Source of the DNA: Gigaspora margarita
Taxonomy: Eukaryota; Glomeromycota; Glomeromycetes; Diversisporales; Gigasporaceae
Assembly (NCBI GenBank): GCA_009809945.1
Contig: WTPW01001105.1
Location: 125,520-189,519, forward strand
Direction: 5' to 3'
Length of the DNA stretch: 64,000 nt
Shown here: piece by piece, positions 33,960-45,460 of the stretch
How positions within the stretch are numbered: the stretch's first letter is position 1
Layout: each line of letters opens with the position of its first letter
The notes under the pieces: generated by a model
Seen by the model: the letters and a program-made list of their open reading frames with translations, nothing else
Databases searched by the model: none
What the model was told of the DNA's origin: nothing
Program-made: the position numbers and the translations under genes

Positions 33960-34640
33960 TATAGCATATATAATATTATACTGTCTTTATGAGAAAATCT
34001 GTCTCTTAAAAAAATAATGGAGATGCCTATTTTATTGAATTTAACAATTTCAAAACAATAAAAGGTTTTATATAATGTTTTTATGTCACTATGGACAAAT
34101 TACACTTGATTTACTATTTTTTCATTATAGATTTATCATATATAACATATGCGCATAGCTATATCTGATATGTCATTGTACTGTAGGTATGCCAAGATAT
34201 GTACAGCATATACAGTATATCAAATGTACATAGGTATATATATATGTATCAATGTAGGCAAATCATGTATAGCACATATACAGTATATATTAAAATATAA
34301 ATGTATTGGGTATAGCATACTGAATACTGCTGTACTGTATCAAAAATTTAAAGAATATCACCAGTAATGATAATATTCCCACCGAACTGATCACAATACT
34401 GTATTATATCCATTTTTTATCTCTTACGCGTGCATGTATGACGCGTATCACTAGTGGAAATAATATAATTATATTGTTTCCATTGCGTAAAAAAACTAAT
34501 ACGTACATTTAAAATACTATTATAGTATATAATAACTAACTATTAATTATTTTTGTAAAACAACACTTTTTTTTAATGTTGAATTGTTTATGTTCTTTAT
34601 ATACGTTTTTTCAAAAATCCAATCTATTGCATATCTGATA
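33960..34640. other. AT-rich spacer with TACTGTATA words
   Basis: ATACAGTATAT/TACTGTAT words recur at 34170-34350 (similar words at 38390-38520). Small frames here are composition artefacts. Confidence 0.4.
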
Positions 34641-36012
34641 TATATATATATCGATAATCTAATTCTACCCTTTATATCTTATCTGATCTTTATAACATAT
34701 CGATTCGTTAGTTATGTTGCTAAATAGGCAGCTATACCCGAGCCCGTTTCACCTTTAAACGTAGTTAAGCACGCACGTATGTATGTACATTCGCCGTATT
34801 TGCGTTATATCGATAATACACTTCACTTAATTGATTATAAGAATCATTTTGTACATGACAACGAAAAATTACGTAATTTTTTACGGATTCCCTTAATTAT
34901 ACAATGTATAAGTCCATGGTTAGGTTGTCAATGGCATACTTACTATGGTAAATTACCAAATAGACATAGCTAATCGGCGAAAATCGGTACGTAAGATGCT
35001 GATAACTTTGATAACTTATCATTTGTAAAATTTTATAAATTATCATTCAGATGTTAAGCCTCTAACTACAATAGAAAAAAAAAAATGGTAATCAGCCAAT
35101 TAGATCGCTAACTTGTGATCAATTCATAATAATAAGAAAAAAAAAATACAGGTTAATGAATCATAATCATTCCAGGTCATTATAGCAAAATACTGGTTTC
35201 CCGAGTTGAACGAGTTTAATCAAAAACCAATACATTTACATTTCAAAAAATGAGTAAGACAAAGTTTGCTATATAATATTTTCTCTCTTTTAATAATATA
35301 CAGTAATTTTATTTTTTTTTGAAAAGATATATAATTTAAATAGAAATATGATGGTCAAATTTATCATCATTCTATCTCATGTAATCGCGTTTGTTTTCAT
35401 TATGGACAATTAAGGCTGAAGTAATCCTTCTCTAAAATTTTGAATCGTGGCCCATTTCCTAGTATCTAAATTGTGAATATATTTTATTGGATTATGAAGT
35501 TGTTAATTCAAGAATTTTTTTTAGTATAAATGTACCATTTAAAGAAAAAAATTCCAATTTAGAAATGTTTTATAGATATTCAAATTAAAATATTTTCATT
35601 TAGTGCAATTAACTCTGAGCAAAGATATACAGTACATATTTAAAACATAAAAATTTTTTTATATAGACATAAAAATTTACTTATAGCATAAAAGGTAATT
35701 TAATTTGAAAAAAATAATAATAATAATAGTAATAAATTAATAAAATCATGCACCATCTTCGCGCTTTTGTATATTAAAACCACTAAATCATTAAGTTTCC
35801 ATTAATTCAATATCATAACCGGAATCACGATTAGTATGTACTTGGTTATTCTATTGATTAAAAAAAAAAAAATTTTTTTTATTTATTTATGCATATTGAC
35901 TTTTCACAAAGAGAGAGGCGTCCTGCACCCGACACGGAAAGAACGGATATGCTCAAAACTAGTTAGTTAATGCATCTTTAACTAAAATGGCATGTCTATG
36001 CTTATGATTTCT
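34641..36012. other. Intergenic region upstream of the secreted-protein gene
   Basis: No supported gene. A 64-codon plus-strand frame at 34779-34973 (containing PLIIQCISPWLGCQWHTYYG) has slightly protein-like composition but no motif I know. An AGTTAAGCACGC word near 34757 recalls 5S rRNA, but flanking 5S sequence is missing. Confidence 0.4.
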
Positions 36013-36020
36013 TATAAATA
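36013..36020 (+). promoter_or_regulatory. TATA box candidate for the secreted-protein gene
   Basis: TATAAATA 174 bp upstream of the ATG, followed by an A-rich, pyrimidine-poor leader ending in AATACAAA before ATG. Fits a fungal core promoter; it is not proved. Confidence 0.45.
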
Positions 36021-36193
36021 TGGGCACTCGTTCCCTTATTCAAAAATTACTGAAAAAGTTGCGCCAAAATTAAAAATTGGTCGACGTTAATGATAAAAAC
36101 CTCATTTACATTTATTTAATCTAAAAAAAAAAAAAAAAGAAAGAGAAAAAAAAATCCAAACAAAAACCCAAAATTATTCACACTCAATACAAA

Positions 36194-36855
36194 ATGATTC
36201 TCACTAAAAATACGATTATTCTCTTCTTCGTGTGTATTTTTATCGCCTCTGGCGTTTTTGCTCAAGAGTAAGTGTTTAAAGTTAGTAACTTTCTCAATTT
36301 TTTTTCTCTAAATATGTTTCATACTTTTTCTATAATCCCACAGTGCTACTTCCTCCGCCGCCGCTCCCGGTGGCAAGGCTCCTCCAACTCCTAGTGGTGC
36401 TGCTCCTGCTGATGCTACTAGTTCTCCTACTGGTGGTGGTGCTGGTGGTGCTGCTCCTAGTGGCGCTGCTCCCGCTGGTGGTGCCGGTGGTCCTCCTCCT
36501 GCCGGTGCTTCTCCTGCTCCAAGTGGCGCTGCTCCCGCCGGTGGTGCCGGTCCTGCTCCTTCTCCTGCTCCAAGTGGTGCTGCTAAGGGCGCTGGGTAAG
36601 TATTTTTAAGCTTTCTGTTAATTATATTTGCAATAACAATAATTGACAATATCTTTTTTTTTTTTTTTTTAAAAAAAAAAAAGTGCTTCTGGATCTGCAA
36701 AAGCTCCAAGTAGTTCTGGAGCTGCTGCTGCTTCCCCAGCAGCCACATCATCCCCTGGTGCCGCAAAAGGTGCCGCTTCAAGCGTTCGCGTTGACAGTTT
36801 TGAAATGATCATTGGTTCTTGTGCTGCTTTAATCATTGGTGGTTTATTATATTAA
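36194..36855 (+). CDS. Ala/Pro/Gly/Ser-rich secreted protein, AGP-like, probable GPI anchor
   Basis: Three exons (36194-36267, 36344-36595, 36684-36855) joined by two phase-2 GT-AG introns of 76 and 88 bp (donors GTAAGT, acceptors CACAG and AAAG) give 165 residues. Residues 1-23 form a signal peptide (MILTKNTIILFFVCIFIASG, then VFA before Q24). Residues 26-135 are low-complexity Ala/Pro/Gly/Ser with four PSGAA motifs, two of them PSGAAPAGGAG. The last 18 residues (FEMIIGSCAALIIGGLLY) are a hydrophobic tail after a short polar stretch, with GPI attachment candidates G138, A140, S141 and S142. It would be a cell-surface or wall protein, probably O-glycosylated. Arabinogalactan-like proteins with Pro/Ala repeats have been described from arbuscular mycorrhizal fungi, and this fits that class by composition, not by proven homology. 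The frame is intact across both splice junctions. Codon use is GC-richer than all flanking DNA. No neighbouring gene gives context. Confidence 0.85.
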
Positions 36856-37052
36856 GTTTGGATATAATTTTGATTATAATTAATTAAAATTACCTCTTTC
36901 AATTATACATGTTCACAACATAAAAGGACGTTTAATATTTTACATATTTATATTATAGGATAATAACGTTTTTAATGAATAATGATGTTATGCTGACTAT
37001 ACTTGCTAGATGTCCTATTTTGTAACAAGCAAAACATATACTTTGTATTTTA

Positions 37053-37058
37053 AATAAA
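37053..37058 (+). terminator. Polyadenylation signal candidate AATAAA
   Basis: AATAAA about 200 bp after the stop codon of the secreted-protein gene. Plausible 3' end signal; such words are frequent in AT-rich DNA, so support is weak. Confidence 0.3.
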
Positions 37059-37059
37059 C

Positions 37060-38680
37060 TTTTAGAATCCATTCTGATCTTTGTAGTCAGAGTTTGAGTT
37101 TGCCTTGACGTCCAAAAAGTATATAAACATTAGTCATAAATTGACCGTTAGGAATTAATTAATATTTTAAGCTGTTCTCAAGTAGCTCCCTCGATATGAT
37201 TTGTTTCGATTTATCGAATTATTCATTTTTCCGAAATTTCGTTGTGCGAATTAAATTTCAGCCAATCAGAGCGGCTTTTTTTGAACTTAAATGGTTATCA
37301 TGAGATATACTTTATGATAAAATATATTGTAAAAATTTTGAAAAGATATTTGTTTTTTTAATAACTTCATTCGACCAATGGTCGGTACATGACCGAGCCT
37401 TGTCCCCAGCGTACGACCGCCTTAAAAAAAAATTTGTATTCTATCAACCACTGTTGTGGCTTAGACAATGTATTACATACATGGCTCAGTAGCAAGTAAC
37501 GGCTTAGTGTGAAATTTATAAATGCATCTATTAAGTTTATACTTGAGTATGAAGGCTTTGCAATAAAATTAAATGATCAAAAAACTACTTTAGTCTCACG
37601 GATCTTTGGAGAAATTATTTAAAGGCTTTGTCACAAGGCTTGTATACATAATTTTCACGATTTTAATTATCAATTTTAAATTAATTATTTAAAAGAATAA
37701 TCACTGACAAAACACGATTATTACGCGTCTTTCAAGAATTATTACAAAGCCACCACAGCCATATAATATTAATAAATCGATCGATCTTGTCTACATGCTA
37801 CTACATTTAGAAATTTCATTAAATATTTTATCGGTGTTATTTAGAATGATCACAATAACATACAACAAAATTCAGGACTAGCCCTAAAACTCGGTTCCAA
37901 CTTTTGTGAAACTAAAAAATCTTGGCAAAATTTATTAATTTCATAAAAAGTTGGCGAAATTTATTAATTTGTTTGATTCTCTGTCTTTACTACCCACAAT
38001 AAATTAAACACGTTATTAAAAATTATTCAGGGTACACAGCCCTGAGGCTTGTATGACGCTGGATATTCGCTAAACTCTGATTATTTTATTTCTTTTAGAC
38101 GATGAATAAATATTGTTTATTGTACAATGACATTCGGATAAGACAATTTGAAAGATTAAATCTTATTCAATAAATTCAAAATTCATAACATTATGAACTG
38201 GATATTTTTATTTAAAACCAGTAACTATAATTATTATTTCATAGTAACAGGTTGGTTTAGATTTAAGTTTTTTTATAGCTTATTAATCAATACTGTATAT
38301 AATATATTATTATGTCGATATATATATCAGATATATATATTTAATTTTGTTGCATATACACTAATAAAATGCGAAATGGTTCAAATGATAGTACAGTACA
38401 AACAAAAACGATTAATTGGTATATACAGTACAGCAGTATTTTTTGGAACCAGAAACCTGGTGGTTTTTTCATGCTACGATACATTAATGTTGTAATATAT
38501 ATATTGATTTGTATATACTGTATAAATAAAGTATATGCGTATAGTTATTAGCTACAAAACTTGCAATAAAAAATTATTTTTTGTATATTGCTGTATATTA
38601 AAAACTATAGATTTGAAATCTACCATTTAACAAGTTTGTTGCTGTATTAAGTCTATATAAAATTAATTAGTTGTTCCCCA
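37060..38680. other. Intergenic spacer, no gene seen
   Basis: AT-rich. A local duplication of GGC(A/G)AAATTTATTAATTT at about 37923-37967. Frames at 38193-38551 are composition artefacts. Confidence 0.45.
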
Positions 38681-38683
38681 TAA

Positions 38684-38869
38684 CCCGGCCGGGCCAACTT
38701 TTGTAAAGTTCAATGTTCAATCTAAAATTTATTATCATGCTTCCAGGTGAGTTTTGAAAAACAAAAAAAAAAATCTGTTTTTTAATCTGTTTTTTAATGT
38801 TTTTCTAACAAAAAAAGCATATAAAATTTTTGGTAATTAAAATTAAAGGCCGGCCGGCCGGGCCACTTT
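38684..38869. repeat. Two direct CCGGCCGGGCCACTTT repeats
   Basis: CCCGGCCGGGCCAACTTT (38684-38701) and GGCCGGCCGGCCGGGCCACT (38848-38867) are isolated GC-only palindromic cores in otherwise AT-rich DNA. They could be ends of a small element or protein-binding sites. Confidence 0.6.
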
Positions 38870-38963
38870 AAAATTGATATATTATGAGAAACAAATAACT
38901 AACTTATGTGGCCTAATATAGTGAGTGATATTAATATTTTATATTAAAATTTTTAAAAAAATA

Positions 38964-39132
38964 CAACTCACTCTCGTTATAGTGTAGATTCGATATAATA
39001 AAGAATTTTGAATTCCGGAATTATTAAACTTCAACTTGATATAGTGAGTACATATAGTATTCTCTCGATATAAAGTTATAGTGAAGATTTTGTTTCTCAG
39101 CCCAAGGACTTCACTATAACGAGAATGAGTTG
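38964..39132. mobile_element. TA-flanked MITE (CAACTCACTCTCGTTATAG)
   Basis: Ends CAACTCACTCTCGTTATAGT and complement of CAACTCATTCTCGTTATAGT, TA on both sides, 169 bp. A CTCGTTATAGTG-type terminus is usual for pogo/Tc1-related elements. Confidence 0.82.
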
Positions 39133-39368
39133 TATTAGTATAGTTCAAAATCGTTATACCAGATACATAATAATTATACTTATAACTTGTTTTAATTTTT
39201 TCAAATTATTAAAATTTTTTGTACAAGTTTTTTTTTTAAAAAAACTATATCGTAATTGGTTTGTGTTTTGTGCTTTGATGAGTAATTTTAAAGTCGCTTT
39301 AGAACTTTTTTTAAAAATTTTATGGTCATTTTTTCAGGCTAAAATGAAAATGTTGTTCTAATTTTATT

Positions 39369-39440
39369 CAACAATAACAACAACAACAACAACAACAACA
39401 ATAATAATAATAATGATAATAATAATTATAATAATAATAA
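39369..39440. repeat. (CAA)n(TAA)n microsatellite
   Basis: About eight CAA units run into about a dozen TAA-type units with a few interruptions. A short GGGTTAGGGTTAG telomere-like patch follows at about 39528-39540. Confidence 0.9.
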
Positions 39441-39897
39441 AGAAATTTAAACAATGCACTCCTGTAAATTTAGTATTCCTAGTGGCCCAATAAATATAAT
39501 AAAAATTAAGAGATTAAAGTTAGAGTGAGGGTTAGGGTTAGAGTTGGGTTTAGAATAAAATTGCAAGAAGAGCATTTTTGTTTAGTAACACAACAGAGTT
39601 ATTCTAGTAAAATTTTGAGATTAAAGAGTGCACTAAATGCACTGTTTAAAGGATTTCTAATAATAATTTATGATTATATATCTTTCTAATATCTTAATTT
39701 GTTATTTTGTATATTATTCTAAATATAATATCACTTAGTTTAAATTATAATGCTTATTATTCTCTAACCAAAAATTACAAATTATATTTAACTTTGAATT
39801 GAATTATGCTAATTTTACACAAGCAAATATTACTAAAAACTATAAATTTTTATTAATAAAAGTGGTAAAGTATAGTACAAAAAATTTTTGTTGGTTA

Positions 39898-41006
39898 GGC
39901 CACACAAACTTATACTATTGGTTTTCATATCCTGACCAGGTCAGTGAGGTGGGGTTTTGAAATTTTAATTTTTTAATATATTAGCCAATAGAAATTCTCC
40001 ATTTATAATTATGCGAACAGAGCGAATTTTTAATATAGTAAAGATTATCAATCAATTACAGTACATATATCCCTTCGATTGTAGTAGAACACAAGCAAAT
40101 TTGTCTGCATTTTTGTATTTTTTTTGCTCTGATTTACTTTTTTTAAATACCAAGATAATTAAATAAAACTTTGTACAATTATATTTGAAAATAAGAATTA
40201 CTTTTTTGCAAAATTAGNTTTTATATTNTAAGAAAAAAATTTTAAGTTATATATAAGCTAAAAATAGATANCNTTAAGAAAAAAATTTTTTAAAAAATTT
40301 TATCACAATTTNTTTGTNATCTTATTTAGTTTTAGTTTTAAAGCTATAGTTCTTAAGACAATATTGTAGTTTATATAAAGGATAATAACTTTTATTATTG
40401 CAAGTTTAATGATTTATTTGTAAAAATTAAGGCTTGTATTAGCAGTAAAAATTTTTTTTATAGACGGGAACATATGAAATTTAAGAAAANCTAAAGAAAA
40501 ATTTTAATAGTAAAAATGCTAANACAAGAATTTTAAACTTTGATTATACTAAAGNTTTNTAATAATTNTGAAAAATTTTTATAACAAAGTTATTAAAACA
40601 AAACTTAAAGTATATTTTTTACTTAGAAAAGATATAGCTAAAATCAATATTTAAAATTTTATTAACATTTTTAAAATATGCAGGCAAATTTGCCTGTGTT
40701 ACAATCTAAGGGATAAATAATGATAACAAATATAAAACTTTTACTAAAACGTGCCTATGGTGTTATTGATCAGTGCAATATGTTCTAAGAAAACAAAGTT
40801 TGCCTGTATAACAGTATAAAGAATAAAGTTTAAATTTTTAATGTATGAAATTTTTTATCGGGTATCCGGGTTGTAAAACAATAAAATTTTTAAATAAAAT
40901 TTTTTTTATTAAAAAATTTTTTTTAAAAAAAAATTAAAATCTGGATCACCGGGTCACGAAAGGTTACTTGGTAATATGAAAACCAATAGTATAAGTTTGT
41001 ATGGCC
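39898..41006. mobile_element. TTA-flanked inverted-repeat element (GGCCACACAAACTTATAC), 1.1 kb
   Basis: TIRs of about 33 bp: GGCCACACAAACTTATACTA and complement of GGCCATACAAACTTATACTA, both continuing TTGGTTTTCATAT. TTA on both sides (39895-39897, 41007-41009), as in PIF/Harbinger elements. Several N bases at 40218-40567. Interior has the palindrome CAGGCAAATTTGCCTG (40681-40696), shared with the relic at 62582-63235. No transposase. Confidence 0.78.
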
Positions 41007-41009
41007 TTA

Positions 41010-41950
41010 GTGGTTTTAAAAATTTTATATTAGTGTTAAACAAATTAGTAATTAACCAAAAATTGCTAGTCAAACTACAGTAGTTAAATCGATCAAGTTT
41101 ATTATTTTTTTTGGTTTAAAAATGCCTATTTGGGCATAGAATTATTCAGTTTACTTGTTGTAATTTACACATGGATGAGAGTACAACTAGCTACATATAC
41201 ACTTTTATAAAAGATACTATATGCTACAAAAAATATCATATTCTATAAAAGATATTATATTAAAAAAATACTAACATTAAATTTTCAATAGCATTGTATA
41301 TTTCAAGTACTACTTGAATGCTTTCTTATTATTCTTTTCAATTTCAATTTATTTCATTTTGATTGTTATGTATTCTTGTTCTGTATTATTTTAGAATTTA
41401 TAATTGTTATTTTAGAATTGGTATTCATTTAACAATTATTAAAAAAAAAAACAAGCAAAAAAATTTAAAAATAATAATAATAATAAAGTAAAAATTAAAA
41501 AATTAAAAAATATATATATAAATAAATAAAAAACAAATAATATTGAATTAATATATAGTCAAATCTCTATAAATACAATATGTACAGACAAGCCTAAAAT
41601 ATGCATTTAGAGAGGTTTTGTATTTAGAGAGAACCAATTAAATTATAGCTTTTAAAATTATATTTAAGTTTGTATAACTTACTTTAAATATTATGTAACT
41701 TACTTTAAATACTAAAATCTAATTAACTATATGTATTTAGAAAAGTAGAATTAACTATATGCATTTAGGAAGGTAGGTTTATTATAAAAACTTTTTTGAA
41801 AGAAGTATAGTGCATGTACTCTAGAATTGGTATCATGTGACTAAAGTGGCCAATTTTGGAAGGTCCGAATATTTCTGAATAGAACTTCAATAAACATAAA
41901 ATACGAGCTGTATTTCTGAAAATATCTGATATCCAAACTATAAGAAAATT
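41010..41950. other. AT-rich spacer, no gene seen
   Basis: Only a 30-bp scrap of SINE-A tail (GAGAGTACAACTAGCTACAT near 41175) and simple A/T runs at 41440-41540. Confidence 0.5.
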
Positions 41951-42130
41951 CACAAGTAGTTGCTACATAGTAATGTCAAAATTTTACTAGGTAAATCAAT
42001 CATAAGCGTTTAATTAAATATGTTCAGATGATAAAAATACATATTTTTTAAAATTTTCATACAAATTGAAAAAGTTTTTATTATTTAACTTTTAATTTTT
42101 ATGTTCATCGAATATATTTTTTAACAAATA

Positions 42131-42376
42131 GAGGTAAGTTAGTAGAAAAGGGACAAATTTTTTCTAAGTAAAAGTTTTCTTGACTTTAAACTTAAATATA
42201 TTAACAATTATCTTAATAAATTTAATAATTTTTTTTATTTTAATCTTATATAATTTCAAGATTAAAATAAAAAAATTTTTAGTAAATTTGATTAAATAGT
42301 TGTTAAGATATTTAAATTTAAAAATTAAAAATATTTTACTAAAAATGATTTGTTCCTTTTCTACTGACTCACCTCC
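42131..42376. mobile_element. MITE (GAGGTAAGTTAGTAGAAAAG)
   Basis: Ends GAGGTAAGTTAGTAGAAAAG and complement of GGAGGTGAGTCAGTAGAAAA, with a central palindrome of AATAAAAAAATTTTTAGTAA type. A truncated relative is at about 53990-54222. Confidence 0.7.
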
Positions 42377-42543
42377 AAATTTTAATTTTTTCGTTGAACG
42401 TAAAAATTAAAAGTCAAATAATAAAAAGTTCACTAATTTATATGAAATTTTCAGGATAAGCATATTTTGATATTCCAAATAAGTTTACTTGAGCGATCAT
42501 GATTATAAACATTTAACATAGTAGAATTTGGACTTTACTATTA

Positions 42544-42825
42544 GGGTTCCGCAATTTGATTTGATCTTCAAATATTTGAATCAAATATTTGATCAAATTC
42601 AAATTCAAAATTTGACTATATTTGATTTGATCAAATTCAAATCTGACAAATTTGATTTGATTTGACAAATATTTGATTTGATTTGAAAATTACTATTAAA
42701 AATTCAAATTCAAATCAAATTCAAATCCAAATATTTGAATCAAATCAAATTCAAATCAGGGTCAATTTGATTTGATCAAATTCAAATCGACCCAATATTT
42801 GATTTGATTTGAATTTGAGGATCCC
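42544..42825. mobile_element. TA-flanked MITE, AATTTGATTTGA family (copy 2)
   Basis: GGGTTCCGCAATTTGATTTG ... GAATTTGAGGATCCC, TA on both sides, 282 bp. Inserted near the right end of the host element 41952-42848. Confidence 0.85.
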
Positions 42826-43240
42826 TATTTACTATGTAGCAACTATTATTAATCGTGGCATAGCTTATTTTTGGATCAAAGACAAACACATATAGTACCC
42901 AAATATCTCCAAGCAGAAAGTCATCAAATACAAAAGACGAGTATGGTTTTTCTAAAATTTCTGAAATTAATTTATTAGGACTATCAAGTAATACCAAATA
43001 TAGCTTTAATCCAAATGATTATGCGTGGGTAACTAGAAACTAGAGGACTAGAAGTACAATTCATAATAATGTGCATACATGTTTAACAAGTTACTATTAA
43101 ATATAGTGGCCAAATTTTGACAAATTATTATATTAAAGATAGTAGCCAAATTTTGGTACAGATATCAAATTGCTTTATATTTAAAAGTAAATAAAATTGA
43201 AACTAATATGTTTAATTTAAAAATCTTTCTGTAATATTAT

Positions 43241-44304
43241 CAGTCATAGGACATGTCCCCTAGAAATAAATTTATAATAAAAATTATAAAAAAANNNNNN
43301 NNNNNNNNNNNNNNNNNNNNNNNNNNNNNNNNNNNNNNNNNNNNNNNNNNNNNNNNNNNNNNNNNNNNNNNNNNNNNNNNNNNNNNNNNNNNNNNNNNNN
43401 NNNNNNNNNNNNNNNNNNNNNNNNNNNNNNNNNNNNNNNNNNNNNNNNNNNNNNNNNNNNNNNNNNNNNNNNNNNNNNNNNNNNNNNNNNNNNNNNNNNN
43501 NNNNNNNNNNNNNNNNNNNNNNNNNNNNNNNNNNNNNNNNNNNNNNNNNNNNNNNNNNNNNNNNNNNNNNNNNNNNNNNNNNNNNNNNNNNNNNNNNNNN
43601 NNNNNNNNNNNNNNNNNNNNNNNNNNNNNNNNNNNNNNNNNNNNNNNNNNNNNNNNNNNNNNNNNNNNNNNNNNNNNNNNNNNNNNNNNNNNNNNNNNNN
43701 NNNNNNNNNNNNNNNNNNNNNNNNNNNNNNNNNNNNNNNNNNNNNNNNNNNNNNNNNNNNNNNNNNNNNNNNNNNNNNNNNNNNNNNNNNNNNNNNNNNN
43801 NNNNNNNNNNNNNNNNNNNNNNNNNNNNNNNNNNNNNNNNNNNNNNNNNNNNNNNNNNNNNNNNNNNNNNNNNNNNNNNNNNNNNNNNNNNNNNNNNNNN
43901 NNNNNNNNNNNNNNNNNNNNNNNNNNNNNNNNNNNNNNNNNNNNNNNNNNNNNNNNNNNNNNNNNNNNNNNNNNNNNNNNNNNNNNNNNNNNNNNNNNNN
44001 NNNNNNNNNNNNNNNNNNNNNNNNNNNNNNNNNNNNNNNNNNNNNNNNNNNNNNNNNNNNNNNNNNNNNNNNNNNNNNNNNNNNNNNNNNNNNNNNNNNN
44101 NNNNNNNNNNNNNNNNNNNNNNNNNNNNNNNNNNNNNNNNNNNNNNNNNNNNNNNNNNNNNNNNNNNNNNNNNNNTTTTAAGTTAATTAGTTAACCCAGA
44201 GAGGGATCTTAGCTCAAAGTTATATAGTAAATTCATATGTTTTTTTATAATTTTTATTATAAATTTATTTTAAACCAATTTTAAGGGGACATGTCCTATG
44301 ACTG
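43241..44304. mobile_element. Inverted-repeat element with assembly gap (CAGTCATAGGACATGTCCCC)
   Basis: Left end CAGTCATAGGACATGTCCCC and its exact complement at the right end, arms continuing AAATTTATAATAAAAATTAT before the gap. TTAT borders both outer ends. 43295-44175 is N, so a transposase could be hidden. Confidence 0.72.
43295..44175. other. Assembly gap (881 N)
   Basis: Unknown bases between the two arms of an inverted repeat. Confidence 0.99.
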
Positions 44305-44375
44305 TTATAGTACTAGTTCTATAGTATTAATTTACAAAAAGATTTTTATATATATATATATATATTTATTTATTT

Positions 44376-44884
44376 TTTTTCACTTTACAACCTTGCGCTA
44401 CCTTTATTAGATATTTAAGTACAAGTACAGAAATATATTCTAACTCTAATAGTATGCTATTACCTAGCATTCTACCAATGCCCAGGTATAGTTGTTGCAC
44501 CGAGCATTATTCCTCCTAGCAAGCCCTGCTGGCACCGCCCCAGTCGGCCACCTGTTGGTATGGATCGTGGTTCGAACACGCCACTATGAGTTCTTGAAGT
44601 ATCTTTTCAGACTTTGGCCTCTCAGTATGTCTTGTGACTTTGGTTATTCAAATCGGGGTTCTGACTCAAGTATGACCCAGAGATTTTGAGTACAACTACT
44701 GCAGCGCCGCACCTGGAAGGTCCTTCAATTGACATTCCAGGTCCCTGTCTCCTGCGGTGTTTCAGTTTCCTTTCCTTATTTGGTAGGGCCCATATTATAG
44801 ATTTTTAAGATTTCGCCACCAATGGAAATCGAACTGGCAACCTTCCGATTTGCATCCTCGGAGCATAACTACTATGCTATTAAC
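44376..44884 (-). mobile_element. tRNA-derived SINE (family C), minus strand
   Basis: On the minus strand the head reads TTAATAGCATAGTAGTTATG (A-box-like) and GGTTGCCAGTTCGATTTCC (B-box-like) near 44825-44880. The poly-T at 44369-44384 is its A-tail. TATATATATATTTATT on both sides fits a target duplication, though simple sequence makes that less certain. GC-richer than surroundings. No coding role. Confidence 0.72.
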
Positions 44885-44906
44885 CCAGAGGACTATATAT
44901 ATATAT

Positions 44907-45301
44907 TTATTAATTATAACCAATTTTAAATTATATATAGATTTAGATCATATGACTCTGGTTCTAGACTATATGCACTATACAATTACAGAATATAAAC
45001 CATGTATTTAGTACTAATAATTTTTATAGACAAAACAAAAATATGTATTTAGAAAAGTATTGTATTTATAAATATTGCATTTATGGTGATCTAACTATAT
45101 TAATAGTATTTTGAACAGATTGGATCAGACAAATCTTTTGAAGATTCAGATCTAATCCAAAAACCAGATTAGATTCAAAAAAGATCAGAGTTCAGATTTG
45201 AATTTGATAAAAAAATTGTGTATTATCAAATAGGTAATGTATTTTCTTAAAATACACACTTATTTATATAATAATTAGTTAAGTTAGTTTTACAAAAATT
45301 G
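44907..45301. other. AT-rich spacer, no gene seen
   Basis: No feature that I can support. Confidence 0.5.
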
Positions 45302-45311
45302 ACTTAGCAAG

Positions 45312-45460
45312 GTGTGGCGACTTAGAGAAGTTGGTTAGTTGTCACCCCCAAGTAGCAGATCTAGAGTTCAAATTCCACTAGCGATGCTTTGAAAAATAGG
45401 TCTGTGTTTCGATAACTATTTTTCATGGATCGGTTGGGTACATCATCTATAGGCCTTGGT
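45312..45460 (+). mobile_element. SINE-A copy 2, 5' part (tRNA-like head)
   Basis: Head similar to 644-800: GACTTAGAGAAGTTGGTTAG and AGAGTTCAAATTCCACTAGC. Left target copy about ACTTAGCAAG (45302-45311), matched by ACTTAGCTAAG at 53724-53734. The SINE is split into three pieces by later insertions: 45312-45460, 46277-46647 and 53248-53723. Confidence 0.75.

Larger units (their letters stand above)
41952..42848. mobile_element. Inverted-repeat element hosting two MITEs
   Basis: Ends TAGTTGCTACATAGTAA and complement TTTACTATGTAGCAACTA, with inner arms (TTTTTATTATTTAACTTTTA and its mirror) around 42070-42130 and 42375-42435. MITEs at 42131-42376 and 42544-42825 lie inside. The same host family is at 11850-12530. 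Confidence 0.65.

Noticed and set aside
34736..34790. Possible 5S rRNA gene or pseudogene (AGTTAAGCACGC)
   Set aside because: Only the short AGTTAAGC core and a CCCGT word agree; spacing between them is wrong and the downstream half is missing.
34779..34973. 64-codon plus-strand frame as a gene
   Set aside because: No motif, no splice context, no recognised homologue; kept only as a note.
36343..36609. 88-codon Leu/Val/Pro frame on the plus strand
   Set aside because: Alternative frame of exon 2; low complexity and runs through the donor site of intron 2.
36308..36781. 157-codon open frame on the minus strand opposite the secreted-protein gene
   Set aside because: It is the complement of the repetitive GCT/GGT-rich exons, spans both introns, and the plus strand has signal peptide, splice sites and a GPI tail.
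43253..44194. 313-codon frame
   Set aside because: Made almost entirely of N bases.
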